Shown one piece after another: positions 1-13,293 of a stretch of DNA of 64,000 bases. Numbering within the stretch: the first letter of the stretch is position 1; every line of letters begins with the position of its first letter. This stretch comes from Ceratobasidium sp. AG-K. Taxonomy: Eukaryota > Basidiomycota > Agaricomycetes > Cantharellales > Ceratobasidiaceae. The notes under the pieces were generated by a model. The model was given only the letters and a program-made list of their open reading frames with translations, had not been told where the DNA came from and made no database searches. The stretch covers positions 4,810,571 to 4,874,570 of the forward strand of contig JAWNGF010000003.1 of NCBI GenBank assembly GCA_037039685.1. Reading direction: 5' to 3'. The translations under genes and the position numbers were made by a program.

Positions 1-256
1 ACGATAGATGTATTTCGTAGCTGTGAATTCTGAACCTGAACGCGCCATTTTTGTTTCTCTTGCTTAATTTAGTCTGTGCCCCTGTCGATCGTGACATCAC
101 GCGTTGTGATTGATGAGCACAATTACCCCGTTTGGAAGTTATAGCATTTATTCACTTGAAGCAGTTGCAGCGCAGTACCAGTACAGTTTTAATCCGCAAA
201 GGCCTGTTTGTTACTTCAGGTAAGTCTTGGCGCTGAAAAGGAAACATTAGTTAATA

Positions 257-3200
257 TTACGAATCTGAACGGAACCGAAGTGCGTACACATAGGTCCAGA
301 GGTTCTGCGGGCTCATGTATGTCTCGGCGGTATACGGAATGCGATAGTTGGCCCGTTCAACGTGGAAAGCTAAGTATACATGTAATTAGTGGTGGACTCG
401 AGCTCAGGGAAACGGAACGTACCAAGCGGCTCGGCCTTGTTCTGCCACGACCATGCATAACGCCAGTTGACACGGTAATTCGCGTTGACGAGTAGGTCTG
501 GGGGTGCAAGCGAGTCCTAATTATGTTGAAACTTGGGTTAGATCGGCTTCATAGCCAGAACTCGCACGTACGTTTTTCAGACCGGCAGTTTTAATCTCCG
601 AGTCAAGGTCCGCCCATTCGAGGACTTGGTTCCCCGCCATCCCGTTAAAATTCATCGCTGCGCCAGGCTACAGTCGGTGTCAAGTATGAGTATGAACTCG
701 GTTGAGGAAGCGCTTGAAAAAGGCTCACGTTTCCGCCAAATGTGGCTACCTTGATTCCGAGTTTTTCGTATGCGACTGCGGTGAAGAGTGCACACGTAGA
801 GGCACATTCTCCGTTTCCAACAATGATGATCTGTAATACGGTCTTTATGTAGTCGAATAGTGGCGGTCAGTGGACCGACCTTGGAGGCGGGGAAAGCAGG
901 TTCCGCAGGAAGGTCGACGTTGTATGGTGTGCCTGCACAGCTTCCGTTGGCATTTATCCACAGGCAAGTCACTACATGGATACTTACAGATGTCATAGAA
1001 GCGCTTAGACACAGCATCTTTGGAGAGATTGACGGTGAGGTTGGCTGTTAGTTTCATATCATTAGGGTAAGTTCAGCGCTGAACTTCCATTGTGCAACAT
1101 ACTAGGCGGCTCCATGTAATTGTAATCTGCCGGCTGAGGAGTGTTGTTCAAGAACGCCCATTCTGGTGCGATTTAAATTAGAAAAATCAAAAGTCCTAAG
1201 ATGAAAAGCGCCTACGGTTGGGACTGTAGTACATGTAGTCAATTCCTTGAGCGATGTCAGAGGCCACAATCTTGCGGGCGAGAGGCCCAGCACGCATGGT
1301 CGATTCAAAGCCACTGGAATTATATGAAGAGTGAGCGTCATAGTGGCAGAGTTACCGGGAATGTGCTTACGCATAGCCGAACTTTGTCCCAGCCAGAGCA
1401 TTGATCAAAAACTCGCCTATATGCGTCTTGGTCACCAAAACCTCTTAATATGACAAAGCGGAGCTTACCAAGGCAAACATACCCACCGCCGTTCCCGGTA
1501 GTATCAACAATCAATTGCTCTACGTTGGCAGCTTTAAACTTGGCAAGTGCAGCAATCGTGTCGTTTTGAAATCCAACATAGTCTCCACCAAAGGATCCAA
1601 CCATTAGCTAAGTAAATGTAGAAAAATCTGTTAGAGGCAGAAGAAAGACTGAGTACGGGTGTTGACACTAACCACTCCCGTCTTGTTATCTGCCAAGTTC
1701 AAAGGGTAAATACGATACGAACACGGTCAGCTAACCGAAGTACCTGGCAATACGTAGGCCTTGATCACGCCCGTTCCGTTGATTACATCAGGCTGAGTAG
1801 GTATGTTTGGCTGAGGCAGGCCAACGTTCTTTGCAGGAGCGGCGCTAATCTTGGCTATGGGCCGCCTTTTCTTCTGGATAAGCTCGCGACGCTGCACGGC
1901 AGCTTCCGATCCACGATAGTCTACACCGTTGGTTTCCTCATTCGCGGCGCAGTTCGTCGCCCAGTATGAGGGACCATCGGTAAAGGGGGCACCAAGATAG
2001 CTTGCGCGGTACTCAAACTAGTCGAGTGTCACTGTAAGCAAAGTAATGGAGTGATAGGCTACCGGAGATGGACGTACAACGACGGTTTCAATTTTAGTTG
2101 AATTAGCGGCAATTAGACTCAAAGTGAGGCTATCCTTGTCGGGGAAAAGCGGACCCGCAAAGTCACCAAAACGCTGGGACCAAGCACCCCCCGAGATACG
2201 GTAGTTTGTAAACACTGAGTTGACTCTAATGTTATGGTCGATGTAGTTCCCAGAATAGGTGGTTGCAGCCCCATTGACGTATCTATAATCGAGAATGGTA
2301 AGTCATCGTAAAATTGTAATGATCAACACGTACAGCCAGGCTGGTACTCCGTCGACAGTAAGTACCTGTTGTGTTAATGTGTGAATTAGCATAAATCCAA
2401 GCCAACAGTCGCGTTGTGCTGACCTTGGCTCCCGCGTATTTTCTGTAGTTGAAGCCTTTGCTATCAAAGTATGATGTATACGCGGACCCGAGGAGGGAAA
2501 TAAATTCGGCAGCGTTAGGGGCAATGTAAATGTCCTGTGCCCCGTTTTGCTCCAATGCAATCAGTGGAGCAGGTGCGATATTCTACCTGAAGAGTCAGAT
2601 ACCACAATACATGCGTGGTGTAGCGAAATAGGTTACCTGGAAAGCTGCCCAATAGCAAGAAGGAAGCCAAACTTAGACGTGACAGCCACCAATTCTGATT
2701 AGCCCCAAATTCTGCCTTGTAGAGCCGAGAACATACGAGTATGACCATCATCGAGCCGGCTAGGAAGTCAAATGGTCAGTATTCTAATCATTCTGCAGTT
2801 ATAATGGCTTACTTGATTACGTTGTATAAGTCCCGGTTAAACTCGTAATCCGTCTGCCAGGATGGTTATAACGCAAGTGCAAAATCTAATGATCGTAGTA
2901 TCTCACAGCGTATTTTGTCGCTTTGATACGAGTAAACTCAAAGTCAAGGTTTGAAGTTGCTTCCGTAAAAGGGGCCGGTGTGAGCTTTTGCCAATCTTCA
3001 AAGGTAAAGAAGGGTGTAACTTGAAGCGAGGGGGTCAGTAAGTTGAATTACAGAAGTAAAGTGGAAGCACCTTTCGTGACAACATCTAATACGTTATTGG
3101 CGAGAGTGGCGTTGAAAGGGAATGATCTGAAGGGACCCATGAATACGAGGCATGGGCATAGCGAATAATGAGAAGGTCTCACTTGAGACAAGCCAGTGCT

Positions 3201-3334
3201 GCTGATGGCTTGCTGTACTGCTGCCTTGCGATGGCTGCACAGGGGTCCGCAGCTCTTTCAGCAACACTACTCGCAACGGTGAATTGAGCGGCAGCTGCAG
3301 AGCCCAAGCCAACGACTAAGTACTTTGGAACCAT
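257..3334 (-). CDS. Secreted S41-family peptidase, copy A
   Basis: Multi-exon gene read from the minus strand. The start at 3334 gives a hydrophobic signal peptide (MVPKYLVVGLGSAAAAQF) followed by ERAADPCAAIA and, across an intron, the segment SFPFNATLANNVLDVVTK. Downstream exons encode FFTFEDWQKLTPAPFTEA, RLDDGHT, an APAPLIALEQNG segment, VLTVDGVPAW (PDZ-like region), SFGGDYVGFQND and LIVDTTGNGGGYVCLG, all features of the fungal CPAF-like S41 proteases. The probable nucleophile is the Ser in GNGECASTCALF, followed by EKLGIKVATFGG. Splice sites can be placed with the frame kept throughout (for example KYA|TDYEF and GHT|LWLPSCY), so the gene looks functional. The end at 257 follows LWTYVYALRF and is the least certain part. 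It lies 504 bp from the stop of a close paralogue. An extracellular proteolytic role is inferred from the family. Confidence 0.8.
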
Positions 3335-3837
3335 ATCGCCCAAGAACAACGGGAGACAACTAGCGAGCAACGACAGCGTGCGCCTCGTTATATATGCATT
3401 TGGTGCAAGCCTTCCTGCGCAACTTTAATCTTAGCCCAGCGTTGCGCGTGGTCCGTTGGAAGATGCGATAGGCATATAATATTAACCGCTCGGGCGATAG
3501 TTCGTATGAACCAGCCAAGTTCTTGCGAATCGGTGCCAGGTCAGGCTGTTCCAAATTTAGATAATTTCCAACCTCAGTAAGGATTGGCATCTCTTGAGTC
3601 GCGTGGAGAAGGTGAAAGGCATGGAGCTTGAAGTGATTTTGAATAGACTAAGCTTCGCAAATGAAAGGCTGAGAGAAAGAAGGCCCAATATAGAAACATC
3701 CCATGGATTCATATGGTGTTTGTAGCCTAAGTGAGTAATCCGCTTATCGTTTGACCATGCGGTAGCCTAGTTCTACCGAACAATCACTTGAAGTATGTCT
3801 TCGCTCTGTTGATCTCATGTTAGCGTACGCTCGCGGT
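3335..3837. other. Intergenic between the two S41 genes
   Basis: About 500 bases holding the promoter of copy A (TATA element at 3389-3399) and the 3' flank of copy B. I see no coding exon here that matches either paralogue. Confidence 0.6.
3389..3399 (-). promoter_or_regulatory. TATA box of S41 copy A
   Basis: On the minus strand this reads TGCATATATAA, about 55 bp before the ATG at 3334. Exactly the same 11-mer lies 80 bp before the ATG of copy B, so it is a conserved core-promoter element of the pair. Confidence 0.6.
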
Positions 3838-6800
3838 TTACTCTAAAATAAAATGCGCATACACATAAGTCCAAAGGTTTTGGGGGTTCATGTAAGTCTC
3901 GTGCGTGTATGGGAGGCGGATGTTTGCACGCTCAACGAAGAAGGCTACCGAGAAGCAGAGTTAAAACACAAATTCATTTCGCAAGTTCGCGTCATACCAA
4001 GCGGGGTATTCTTCGACTTCCAAGACCATGCATATCGCCAATTGATACGGATGTTTCCGTTAACGAGTAAATCAGGTGGTGCAAGTGGGTCCTTTTAGAA
4101 TATTTCGGTCAAGCTACTCCTATGATAATCTTTGCAATATTTGAACCCAAGACTTACGTTCTTCAATCCGGCCGTCTTGATTTCAGAATCAAGGTTGGCC
4201 CATTCGAGCACCTGGTTCCCCGCAAGACCATTGAAATTCATCGGGGCGCCGGGCTATTAATTCGTTTGTATCATAAATGATGTAAGATGAGGTTAGAATG
4301 ATACGGGTTCTGGAAACTTACGTTTCCGCCGAAGGTAATGACCTTGATGCCCAGTCGCTCGTTTGCGACGCCTGTGAACAAAGCGCAGGTGGAGCCACAC
4401 AGACCATTACCAACAATAAGTATCTGAATGTCGATTTAGCTCGATTAAACCATAATGGATGCTTCCTAAGTACCTTAGAGGGCGGGAAAGCCGGCGCGAC
4501 TGGAAGTTCGACATCATACGGGGTACCTGAAAAATAAAGCCAAGTTAGGGCGAGACAGGAGTAATGGTTGCTAGTACTTACAGATATCGTAGAAACGCTT
4601 GGACAAGGTATCCTTGGCGCCGTTGATCACAAAATTGGCTACGCGTCACGAGGTGAGCAACGCAGCTACCCTCGCCCGGAAACAACGTACTAGGAGGCTC
4701 TATATAATTATAGTTGGCGGGCTGGGGTGTGTTGTTCAAGAACGCCCAATCTGTTGATTCCTTAAGTTTGCACATGAGCGGTCAAGGGGTTTGGTGCTTA
4801 CTGTTTGGTGAATAGAACATGTAGTCGATGCCCTGAGCAATATCCGCCGCCACAATCTTGCGAGCAAGGGGGTTCGCACGGGTGGTAGACTCGAAGCCAC
4901 TATAATTTTCGACGACTGGATCAACAGCCGTATGAATAAGTACCCGAGACACTTACGCATAACCAAAACCTGTCCCAGCGAGCGCGTTGATCAAGAATTC
5001 ACCTGGTGGTTGCGGTGGAGGTTGATTTTATTTTACCCAGCCTAAAATCAAGAAACTAACCTAGGCATACATATCCACCACCATTGCCCGTGGTGTCAAC
5101 GATCAACTGTTGAACACTGGCACTCTTGAAGGATGCCAATGCGGCAACGGTATCGGTTTGAAATTTGGTATAATCACCCCCAAAGGACCCGACCATGAGC
5201 TAGAATGAATGGGTTAAAGAAATTGGAGTGAAGAATGCACGAAGCTTGCTCACCACTCCGGTCTTATTGTCTATCCAGCGCAAGCGTGAGAATTACAAGT
5301 CCATTGCGCCCAATTTCTTCCTTACCAGGTAATATATATGCTTTCAATTGCCCATTTCCTCCGGCGACCTACGTCCCAAATATTGAAAAGTCGGTTAACG
5401 ATTGGAACTAGGTCACATACGATCGGGATGGATGGCAGGTACGGGTCAGGGAGCGCAATTCCTTCTGGGAGACCGCCATCTACACCCATGGCTATCGGGC
5501 GCAAGTCGGGACGCTTGATCTTCTGAGCCACGCCTTCGGTCGCCCAGTAGTCAATGCCATTAGTGGTGGATTTGGCTAAGCAATTGGCCGCCCAGTACGA
5601 AGGGCCGTCCGAGAATGGAGCCCCCAAGTAATTGGAGCGATATTCAAACTGATGCCGCGATAATGTTAAGCAATAGCCATGGTCCAAACTAGGCACTTGC
5701 CTTGACAATCTCCGCTTTTGCACCTGCAGTCGCAGGAATCACAGTCATTATCAGGCTATCCTTGTCAGGAAACAGCGCCCCAGCAATATCTCCAAGACGT
5801 TGGGCCCATGAATTGCTGGTGACTCGGTATGAACTGATCACGGAGTTGACACGGATGTTGTGATCAACCCAGTTACCAGACCTTGTAGTAGCGATCAAGT
5901 TGACATATCTACAGATGGAAACGTGTCAAATTCAGTTCTCATCTCGAACGGATAAGAACTTACGCCCAAGCTGGAAGCCCTTCAATCGTCAAAACCTACA
6001 CAGCGCGATGTTTAGTTCTAGTAACCGGATGAATAAGTATTGAACGTGCCTTGGCGCCCGCATACTTCTTCCAGTTGAACCCCTTTTGGTCGTAGTACGA
6101 AGTGTAGTTCGACCCAAGCAGTGAGATAAATTCAACAGTATCAGGAGCGATATAAATATCCTGGACTCCGTTTTTCTCGAGGGCAACAACGGGGGCAGGA
6201 AGGATATTTTGGAACGCGTTTCTGTAGCAGCTGGGGAGCCAGACTGAATCCTGTTTAAGCATCTGTTTATTCTGATACACAAATATACCTCACGTGTATG
6301 GCCATCATCCAGGCGGCTATGAATCTAGGTTAGGTAGAATCAGAGCAGACGCCGAAAATACCCACTTGATAACGTCAAACAAGTCTCGGTTGAACTCGTA
6401 GTCGGTCTTGTACTTGGTCTTTCTGATTCGAGCAAACTCGAAGTCGAGGTTCACGGACGCTTCGGTGAACGGCCAAGGGGTGAGCTTTTGCCAGTCTTCG
6501 AACGTGAAAAAGTTAATGGCTTAAGAAAATACGGGGATTAATTCCTGCTATTGCTTCGTCAGAGAGTAAGACGTACCGCCTTCAACTACGTCCATGACGT
6601 TCTTGGCCAGGGTTGCGTTGTATGGAAATGAGCTGAGAGCCGGTTAGAATCATTATATAGTCAAACGCGTGTACTGCTCACTTCAAGCAAGCCCTTGCAT
6701 CTGCAGGAGCTACAAAAGACTGTCCTGCGACTTTGACGCAAGGATCAGCAGCCCGCTCGCCTAGAGGAGAAGCGGCGACTCCGGCCAAGAGCTGCGCGAC

Positions 6801-6839
6801 TGCCGCTCCGACGAGAGCAATGAACTGGGCCTTCAGCAT
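3838..6839 (-). CDS. Secreted S41-family peptidase, copy B
   Basis: Paralogue of the 257-3334 gene with the same exon order. The start at 6839 (MLKAQFIALVGAAVAQLLAG) gives a signal peptide; the longer frame upstream lacks a signal-like beginning. Recognisable parts in order: ERAADPCVKVAGQ, FFTFEDWQKLTPWPFTEA, RLDDGHT, WLPSCYRNAFQNILPAP, VQDIYIAPDTVEF, VLTIEGLPAW, RVNSVISSYRV, LVDTTGNGGGYVC-type glycine-rich block, GFESTTRANPLARKIVA, and the nucleophile segment GNGLCGSTCALF. The last exons give QNLWTYVYAHFILE and stop at 3838-3840. No frameshift or stop was found when exons were joined at consensus sites. It probably cleaves extracellular proteins or peptides; substrate unknown. Tandem arrangement with copy A indicates local duplication. 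Confidence 0.8.
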
Positions 6840-7581
6840 TACTGCAACTTCCGATAATACTACAGTTATCCGCAAGGAAGGCGAGCCGCTTACCCCGACG
6901 ATTGGCACGTAAGAGCCTTATATATGCATGCCCTCTAATGAAACGGTCAGAAACCCATGCTACCACGGGTCATGCTCTACGATGGCCAGCATAATTTCAG
7001 GGTGAATGCTCGGCATCTGGACGCCAGTGAGAATATATTCTTCGGAAGTAGCGAAATTGCGAGGATAAGAAGTCGTGGAACCATACGCACCATGTGTAGT
7101 GTGTAGCCGAAGCCATCTCGTTCGAGATTCCGCGCCCGAAGCGATTCGAATGGTTGTCGACCTTTGAGGTTAGAGGCCATCTTGCGCATTGAAATCAGGT
7201 TAATAGAGGCATCTTTTTTTTATTGTCATGGTCATTCTGACCGCATTGACTGGAAACTTCAGGCGTGCGTATGAGGGAAGCAGATTCGGTAGTATGGCTA
7301 ATTTCAAATATGAGCATACACATGGTTCCTACCAGCATATGTTACTCAATAAAACGCAATCAGCCCGCCGAAGTCTTTCATTTCGTAGCATGCCACATGC
7401 TTCCAATTTTCACGAGAACCCACGAGTTAGGATCGATAACCACACGACCATGGCTACGAGAGTTTTATTTGTCCACCTGAAATAGGATACATGTCTGGCA
7501 GCTGTGGTAACTGGCAATTGGCCTTATCAATCTGCTGCCAGTTATCAACACAGCGTACTTTTGGTTTACAGTGGGATTGAA
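6840..7581. other. Intergenic region, no gene seen
   Basis: About 740 bases between the S41 copy B promoter and the aldehyde dehydrogenase stop. Short open frames exist on both strands (for example near 7228-7485) but none has a recognisable domain, splice structure or paralogue here. Confidence 0.5.
6919..6929 (-). promoter_or_regulatory. TATA box of S41 copy B
   Basis: Minus-strand TGCATATATAA 80 bp before the ATG at 6839, identical to the element before copy A. Confidence 0.6.
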
Positions 7582-9838
7582 TTATTTCAGATCAAAGTTG
7601 ACACCTTGCGCGAGGGGTGCCTCGTCTGAAAAATTGAGCGTGCATGCGCTCCATCGGACGTACTGCTTCCAGGCGTCACCACCTGACTCACGCCCCCTGC
7701 ATAATGATAGACTGGTGAGATGCCAGGCACGGAGTCTGTAAATCGATCAAACATACCACCCGGTGCTCTAAATGAAAGTTGATGATCCCTGAGTCAAGTG
7801 TGTAGCACGAGAATACCTAAGGACGAACCTTGTTTCCTCCGAACGCAGCGCCAACTGAGCATGTATTCATTAGTCAGGGCAGTAAACCTCGCATTATAGT
7901 ACTCACTCTCAGCCCCAGAAGTTCCTACGTTCACCTGTCGACCCGTTACCTCAGTTAGTGCCCCTTGAAGCGCTTAGATACTTACATTCACAATTCCGGC
8001 ATCACTTCCGCTCGGTCCAATCCATTTGCCTACATTCCTGATATCCCTCGTCCAGAGGCTGCTCGAAAGTCCCTGGGGAACCTGATTGTTCCACTCAATA
8101 GCCTGCTCGATTTCATCAAACACCGCAACGTTCAAGACGGGCGCAAAAGTCTCTTTGGTCCAAATATCGGGCAGCTCGCCAGGTTGGGGCTTCTTCGGCA
8201 CTGCCAAAGTGGGCAGAACCCAGTTTCCGCCGCTCAATGACCCTTCGATATCGGAGTGTTGTTTGCCGCCCGTGAGGATCTCTGAGCCTGAGGATTTAAG
8301 GCGGTCGATCGCGTCAGAGAACATTCCGAGGGCTGCACGGGTATGCAAGGGTCCCATGAGGGTTCCGGATGCGAGGGGATCGCCGATGAGTTTGGTAACG
8401 CTAACATAGGCGCGCTGGAGTCGCTCGAGGAATTCGGACGAAATGGAGCGATGGACGTAGAGCCGCCGCGTAGAAGTGCAGCGTTGTCCAGCTGTGCCTA
8501 CCGCGCCGAATAAGACGGCTGGAATTGCCAGTGCTAAGTCGGCATCAGGCATGATAATACTTGCTAATTTAGAAAGAAATTAGAAATGTGCGAGGTCTTA
8601 CATCGAATACGTACCATTGTTGCCTCCCAGCTCCAACAGTACCTTTCCGAACCTATCTTGGACGGCCTTTCCAACGATCTTTCCAACGGCTTCACTTCCC
8701 GTAAATGAGACTGGCATCTTCAGATTAGAATATCTTGTTAGATGATGAGGCCTGATTTACTACGTACCCATATCAACAGACGAGCTTCCAACCACAGCCT
8801 CACCAACGTCCTTGCCCCCACAAACGAGAGAAGCCGCTGCACCGTCAACGCCGTTTTGCTCTAGCACACGTGAAATGATTTTCGTAGTCGCAACGGCGCA
8901 CAGCGGAGTCGTCGGTGAAGGTTTCCAAAGGGTAGCATTACCAGCGGCGAGAGAAAGAGACAGGTTCCTAAGTCCAGAATGTATAAACAGGATCAGAGTT
9001 ATGGGTTAATGACGACTTACCAGCCATAGACAGCCACTGGGAAATTGAACGCGCTCAGGACACCAACAACTCCCAGCGGGTTAGGAACTTTGATACAATC
9101 AGTTTCAGCTCCAACAAAATCCAAACGGAACGTACCTTCAAGAATCGAATGCCCTGGTCTCTCAGACGCGACCACGCGACCATTCATCATCCTCGACAGC
9201 CCTACAGCATAATCACACTATCCAAGCCGAGCCTTCAGTAAACACCCCAGCCGGCCAGGCATCCACTCACGATATCCACAAACTCCTGCACTTCCCCCTC
9301 ACCCTCGGTTCGAATCTTTCCCATCTCGAGCGACACAAGCGCCCCGAGGTCATTCCTCTATATCAAAAATTTTGTTGAGAGGAAGCCTTGGTTCATGATA
9401 ATGCCTTTAACCGAACCTTTTCGGCCAATGCGACCCGGATTTGGCGCAATAATTCTCCCCGCCTAGGCGCTGGGAGGTTCCGAATCGATTTGTATGCTTC
9501 GCGTGAGCGGTCAATGACGCGTTGTGTCTCGCTTGGTGTCGCCTGGTCATGAGGTTAGACAGTCGTCCGACAGATGTGGATCAATCGAGATGTAGGCGAG
9601 GAAGTAGATCGGATGTGCTTACTGTAGTCACTCGAGCCAACTGCTCTCCACTCGATGGGCAGACGCTCACAAGCGGTTCTCCAGACCCTCCCCATGCGCC
9701 ATCGTACACCCCATGCACAGCTCCGCTCGTAGGAATGTCAAGTGCCGACAGGATCTGGGTCGCCCGAGTTGAGAGGGGTGCATAAGCCCGCAGGGGAGCG
9801 TTGCGCAAAGCAGTCTGGCGTATACGTGACAGAAGCAT
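7582..9838 (-). CDS. Aldehyde dehydrogenase, ALDH7 (antiquitin) type, probably mitochondrial
   Basis: Oxidises an aldehyde to its acid with NAD(P)+; ALDH7 enzymes act on alpha-aminoadipic semialdehyde and related aldehydes. The start at 9838 gives an Arg-rich, acid-poor N-terminus ([20 protein letters not shown]), a likely mitochondrial presequence, followed by [11 protein letters not shown] typical of ALDH7. The catalytic Cys lies in [16 protein letters not shown]. The large exon at 7974-8552 contains [33 protein letters not shown] and [12 protein letters not shown]. Small terminal exons supply [15 protein letters not shown], and [16 protein letters not shown], ending [12 protein letters not shown] at 7582. 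These match the diagnostic C-terminus of ALDH7. All splice joins keep frame. No operon-like link to the neighbouring transporter is evident. Confidence 0.88.
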
Positions 9839-10062
9839 GGTGGTCGACAAGTTACAGGAGACGTATACAGACAGGTGAAAAGGGAGGTGTACGGTAAGAT
9901 GATCCGAGGGCGCGCTAGTCACGCGCCTCCCGATCTATTACGTACACCTATCTATTTCATATTTGACCTTGAGTTGAATTATTTCAAGCTATATGCGTGC
10001 TATAATACATGACTATGGGAATAACAAGTTTTTGAGAAGGATACAATGATTCGGTTTCATAA

Positions 10063-12205
10063 TTAGACCCTCCTTTCATTTCCAACCATCGCATCGACGC
10101 TACGGTCGTCGGAGTGACGAGAGCCCGAGGCGGACGCGTCACTTTCACCATGAGCCTTTTCGAGATGTCCAACGACGGGTTTATTCGCCTCTTGAGCACG
10201 AGTCTGGTCGACGAGATCGTGACGGCCAGAGTAGCCGTAATCCGCAGGAGGTTCCCAGTTGCGGGATGTCCAGGGCTTGACGTTCGGATCATTGTACATG
10301 ACATCGACGGCCTCGAGGGAGAGGCTAGATGATTCATAGAGGAAGAAATATACGACGGCTACCAGAGGTCAGCGAAGACTCTGACCTAGATGCTTGGAAA
10401 ACATACCAGCTCCAAGAAGGTTGCACGAAGCAAAAATAAACCCATACCGATAGGCGATTTGACGCGTAATGAGTGGTGTGAAGAATGCGATGAGGAAGTT
10501 CCAGACCTAGGCGCGCATTCAGTTTGCGACACCAACAAACGACCGGTTGCAAACTCACCCAGTTACTCGCAGTCGCCAATGCGCCTTGCTTGGCACGCGT
10601 CCGAGTCGGGAACGTTTCTCCGATGAGAATCCAGATACCAGGTGCCCAAGTCGAAGCGTAACCGAAGATAAACAGGCACGCAGCGACGATCATGAGCTTC
10701 CCAATGTGTTGGTTCTCGGGGAGTGTGGGGTCGCGTGCTGTGCCTGCTGCAGCGAAAACAAACAGCCAGAGAGCTTGCCACACGCCTCCCACCATCAACG
10801 GGACTCGGCGACCGAACTGCAATTGACGTCAGTGGAGTATCGTTTGTACTTGGCATCCTGTACGTACTCGCTCCATAACGTACAGTCCTAGAAATGTGCA
10901 TCCAAAATTGACCGCGCCCAGGATGATCTGTGTGACGAACGAATCCTCAATTCCCACAGAATTGAAGATCGTTGCACCCTGAATCACATCGACGTCAGTG
11001 GCAAGCAACCAAAGATTGCCAAGAGTTACATACATAGTAGAAGAAATAGTTGGCTCCAGTGAGCTGTTGCAGGGACTGCAAACTCATACCAAGCAGTGTA
11101 CGGTAAAGCGTCTTGCGCTCAACACGGAAGCAGTCCAGCCAACCAGCATGGCTGAGACTCTGCTCGTACTTGACGCTGTCTTGCATCTCATGGAGATCAC
11201 GGACCTAGGAATTTGATCGCGATGAGAAACACGAAGAACGACGATGACGTCAACATACAACATGGTCAACCTTGTCTTCGACCTTGACTCCACGCACACG
11301 AGCAATGCTTCGCTCGGCTTCGTCCGCGCGGCCATGTTTGAGCAGCCAACGAGGAGACTCGGGCATCTTGTACGTAATTCAGTAATGCGGTCAATGAGAG
11401 TAATAGCGCTTGCTGGACTCACAAATAGAATACCAACGCCAAGGATTAGGGCCCAGACAAGTCCAATAGCAATGACAATTCTCCATGCAGCGTCATTGTA
11501 AGTCTCACGAGTTCCAATGCTGATGCAGTACGCCACGAGAATACCGAAGGTGATGAACACTGCCAACTCCACATGAGAAGCATCCCCATGGTCCAATTAT
11601 ACGAACTCACGCTGGTATGTACCGGTCAACGTTCCACGCAGTTGCTTGGGAGAGCTTTCGGCTTGGTAGAGCGGAACTGCAGCAGACAACGCCCCGACAC
11701 CGAGTCCAGAAATGAAGCGGCCAATCATAATTTGGTACCAGGCTTTGAATGCAGTGACTTGGATGAGGACACCAATAGAGAAAATAGCGCATTCAATGGA
11801 CATGGCAATTCGACGTCCAAAATAGTCGGCAGTTCTAGCCAATTAATATCAGCAGTGGGCGCGATCTCAACTCAACCGTGTTACTTACGGTGCTCCGGCC
11901 AACGCGCCGATAGCAGTACCAATGGACAGCAGCGAGACAATCAGCCCTTCAATATATGTATTGAAATGACATGTCGTGTGGTCATTTGGATCACTGCATG
12001 TCGCAAACCGTTTCAGGAAGTCCTCCATTAGCAATATGTCGCTAATCTGCCCGGTATCGTAACCTTCACAAGCCGGTCAGGATGATCCCCAAGCACACGA
12101 AAAGGAATAGAGCACACCAAATATGAAACCACCCATTGAGGCGACGATAGCCAACATAATGGCCATGCGCCCCACAGGAGCACCGCGAATGTGGTATTGA
12201 ACCAT
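10063..12205 (-). CDS. MFS sugar (hexose-type) transporter
   Basis: Plasma-membrane sugar importer of the major facilitator superfamily. The start at 12205 gives [19 protein letters not shown], then [12 protein letters not shown] across an intron, the classical first-helix motif of fungal hexose transporters. Later parts: [29 protein letters not shown] (sugar-transporter signature), [70 protein letters not shown]. The hydrophilic C-terminal tail contains [12 protein letters not shown] and ends GNERRV. Twelve helices are expected. It is divergent from the esterase genes across a 1.1-kb shared upstream region, which suggests co-regulated uptake of sugars released from pectin; that link is inference. 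Confidence 0.88.
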
Positions 12206-13293
12206 AGCAGAATGTGGGGATGAGGGGGAGAATGTGGGTGTGAGACAAGGCAGCGAGAGGTGCTGGCTAAATAGTACCAGAAATGTGTCAGTACGTCACT
12301 TTTGATATGTCATGTTGCCTGGTCTCTCACATTCGAAATTGTAAACTCTGCCGGAAACAGTAGTAGAGCCACTATACAGCCGACGGCATTACTCGTCGCC
12401 CCACAACTGTCGGCTCCCGACCTGACGTCATTCAGCGCCAAGTGCTAGGTGCAAGGATTCCTATTATTGGACATACCCGACCATTAAAGCTAACTTGTTC
12501 GCGAGTCATTGATTGGCGACCACATAATGAGTCTGAGGAATTACAAGACTTGCGTCCCACTTTGTGCTAAGTTACTGCTTCCCGAGCTGCCCCGCTGCAC
12601 CCACTCGCAAAGCTTTGGTCATTGCCAACATGTCGAGTCGAGTCGGCAATGGTCGGCAGCATTCCGACCCGGCTTCCGGACCATTCCCCACGAATCTACG
12701 GGCATTATTTGGTGGTATGACTGCACACATTCCAGCTCTGGATTGGACAATCATATTCCGTAGCGAACCGGGTGGGTCAGTTAGTCGCACAATATCGCTC
12801 TCGGGCCTAGGCTTTTCGGTCAGCTGCCCATGCTCGGAACCATAAGCCGGTAGATCGCTTGCCAATGAGATCCGAACCTTCCAAAAAAAACATGATGTCC
12901 GTCGCCAATGTTGATTTACCCGAGTCAGGCTGGAGACGGTGGCGGGGATTGGAAATGGGTGGCGCCAAGGGTGAGTCAGGATTATATTAGCATCCCCTGT
13001 TTGCGACTTGTTTGCGACCACGATGCCCGAGCTCATCCACTGAACGTCAAGCGTTCTCATCTATTCGAGCTTCCATTCTAGACAACATGAGAGGATCATA
13101 TGTCTTATTGGAACTCCCGGTCCGAGCTGTCTCATTATTTCCCCAGCTGGTTCAGTCAACCGAGACTGGCGGGATTCGACACATTCTTTAATAAGTGTTT
13201 GTGCTTCTCGGTCTTTGCGCTGGCATGGAATCTACCCCCGGAGTTCTATAAAAACTTTACGAGCTTTCCGCTTGGTTGACATGTCGGCTCGGC
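12206..13293. other. Divergent promoter region (transporter / CE16 gene 1)
   Basis: About 1.09 kb between divergently transcribed genes. I see no gene. A minus-strand open frame at 12572-13060 shows no recognisable domain and is probably chance. The right end has a TATA box serving the esterase. Confidence 0.5.
13247..13254 (+). promoter_or_regulatory. TATA box of CE16 gene 1
   Basis: TATAAAAA 47 bp before the ATG at 13294. This placement also argues against a start further upstream at 13276 (a TTG codon). Confidence 0.55.

Noticed and set aside
12572..13060. 162-codon minus-strand open frame in the transporter/esterase intergenic region
   Set aside because: No recognisable domain, no paralogue, no signal or splice logic; lies in a divergent promoter. 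Probably chance.
13276..13293. Start of CE16 gene 1 at 13276
   Set aside because: That codon is TTG and only 29 bp from the start of the TATA box; the ATG at 13294 gives a clean signal peptide.
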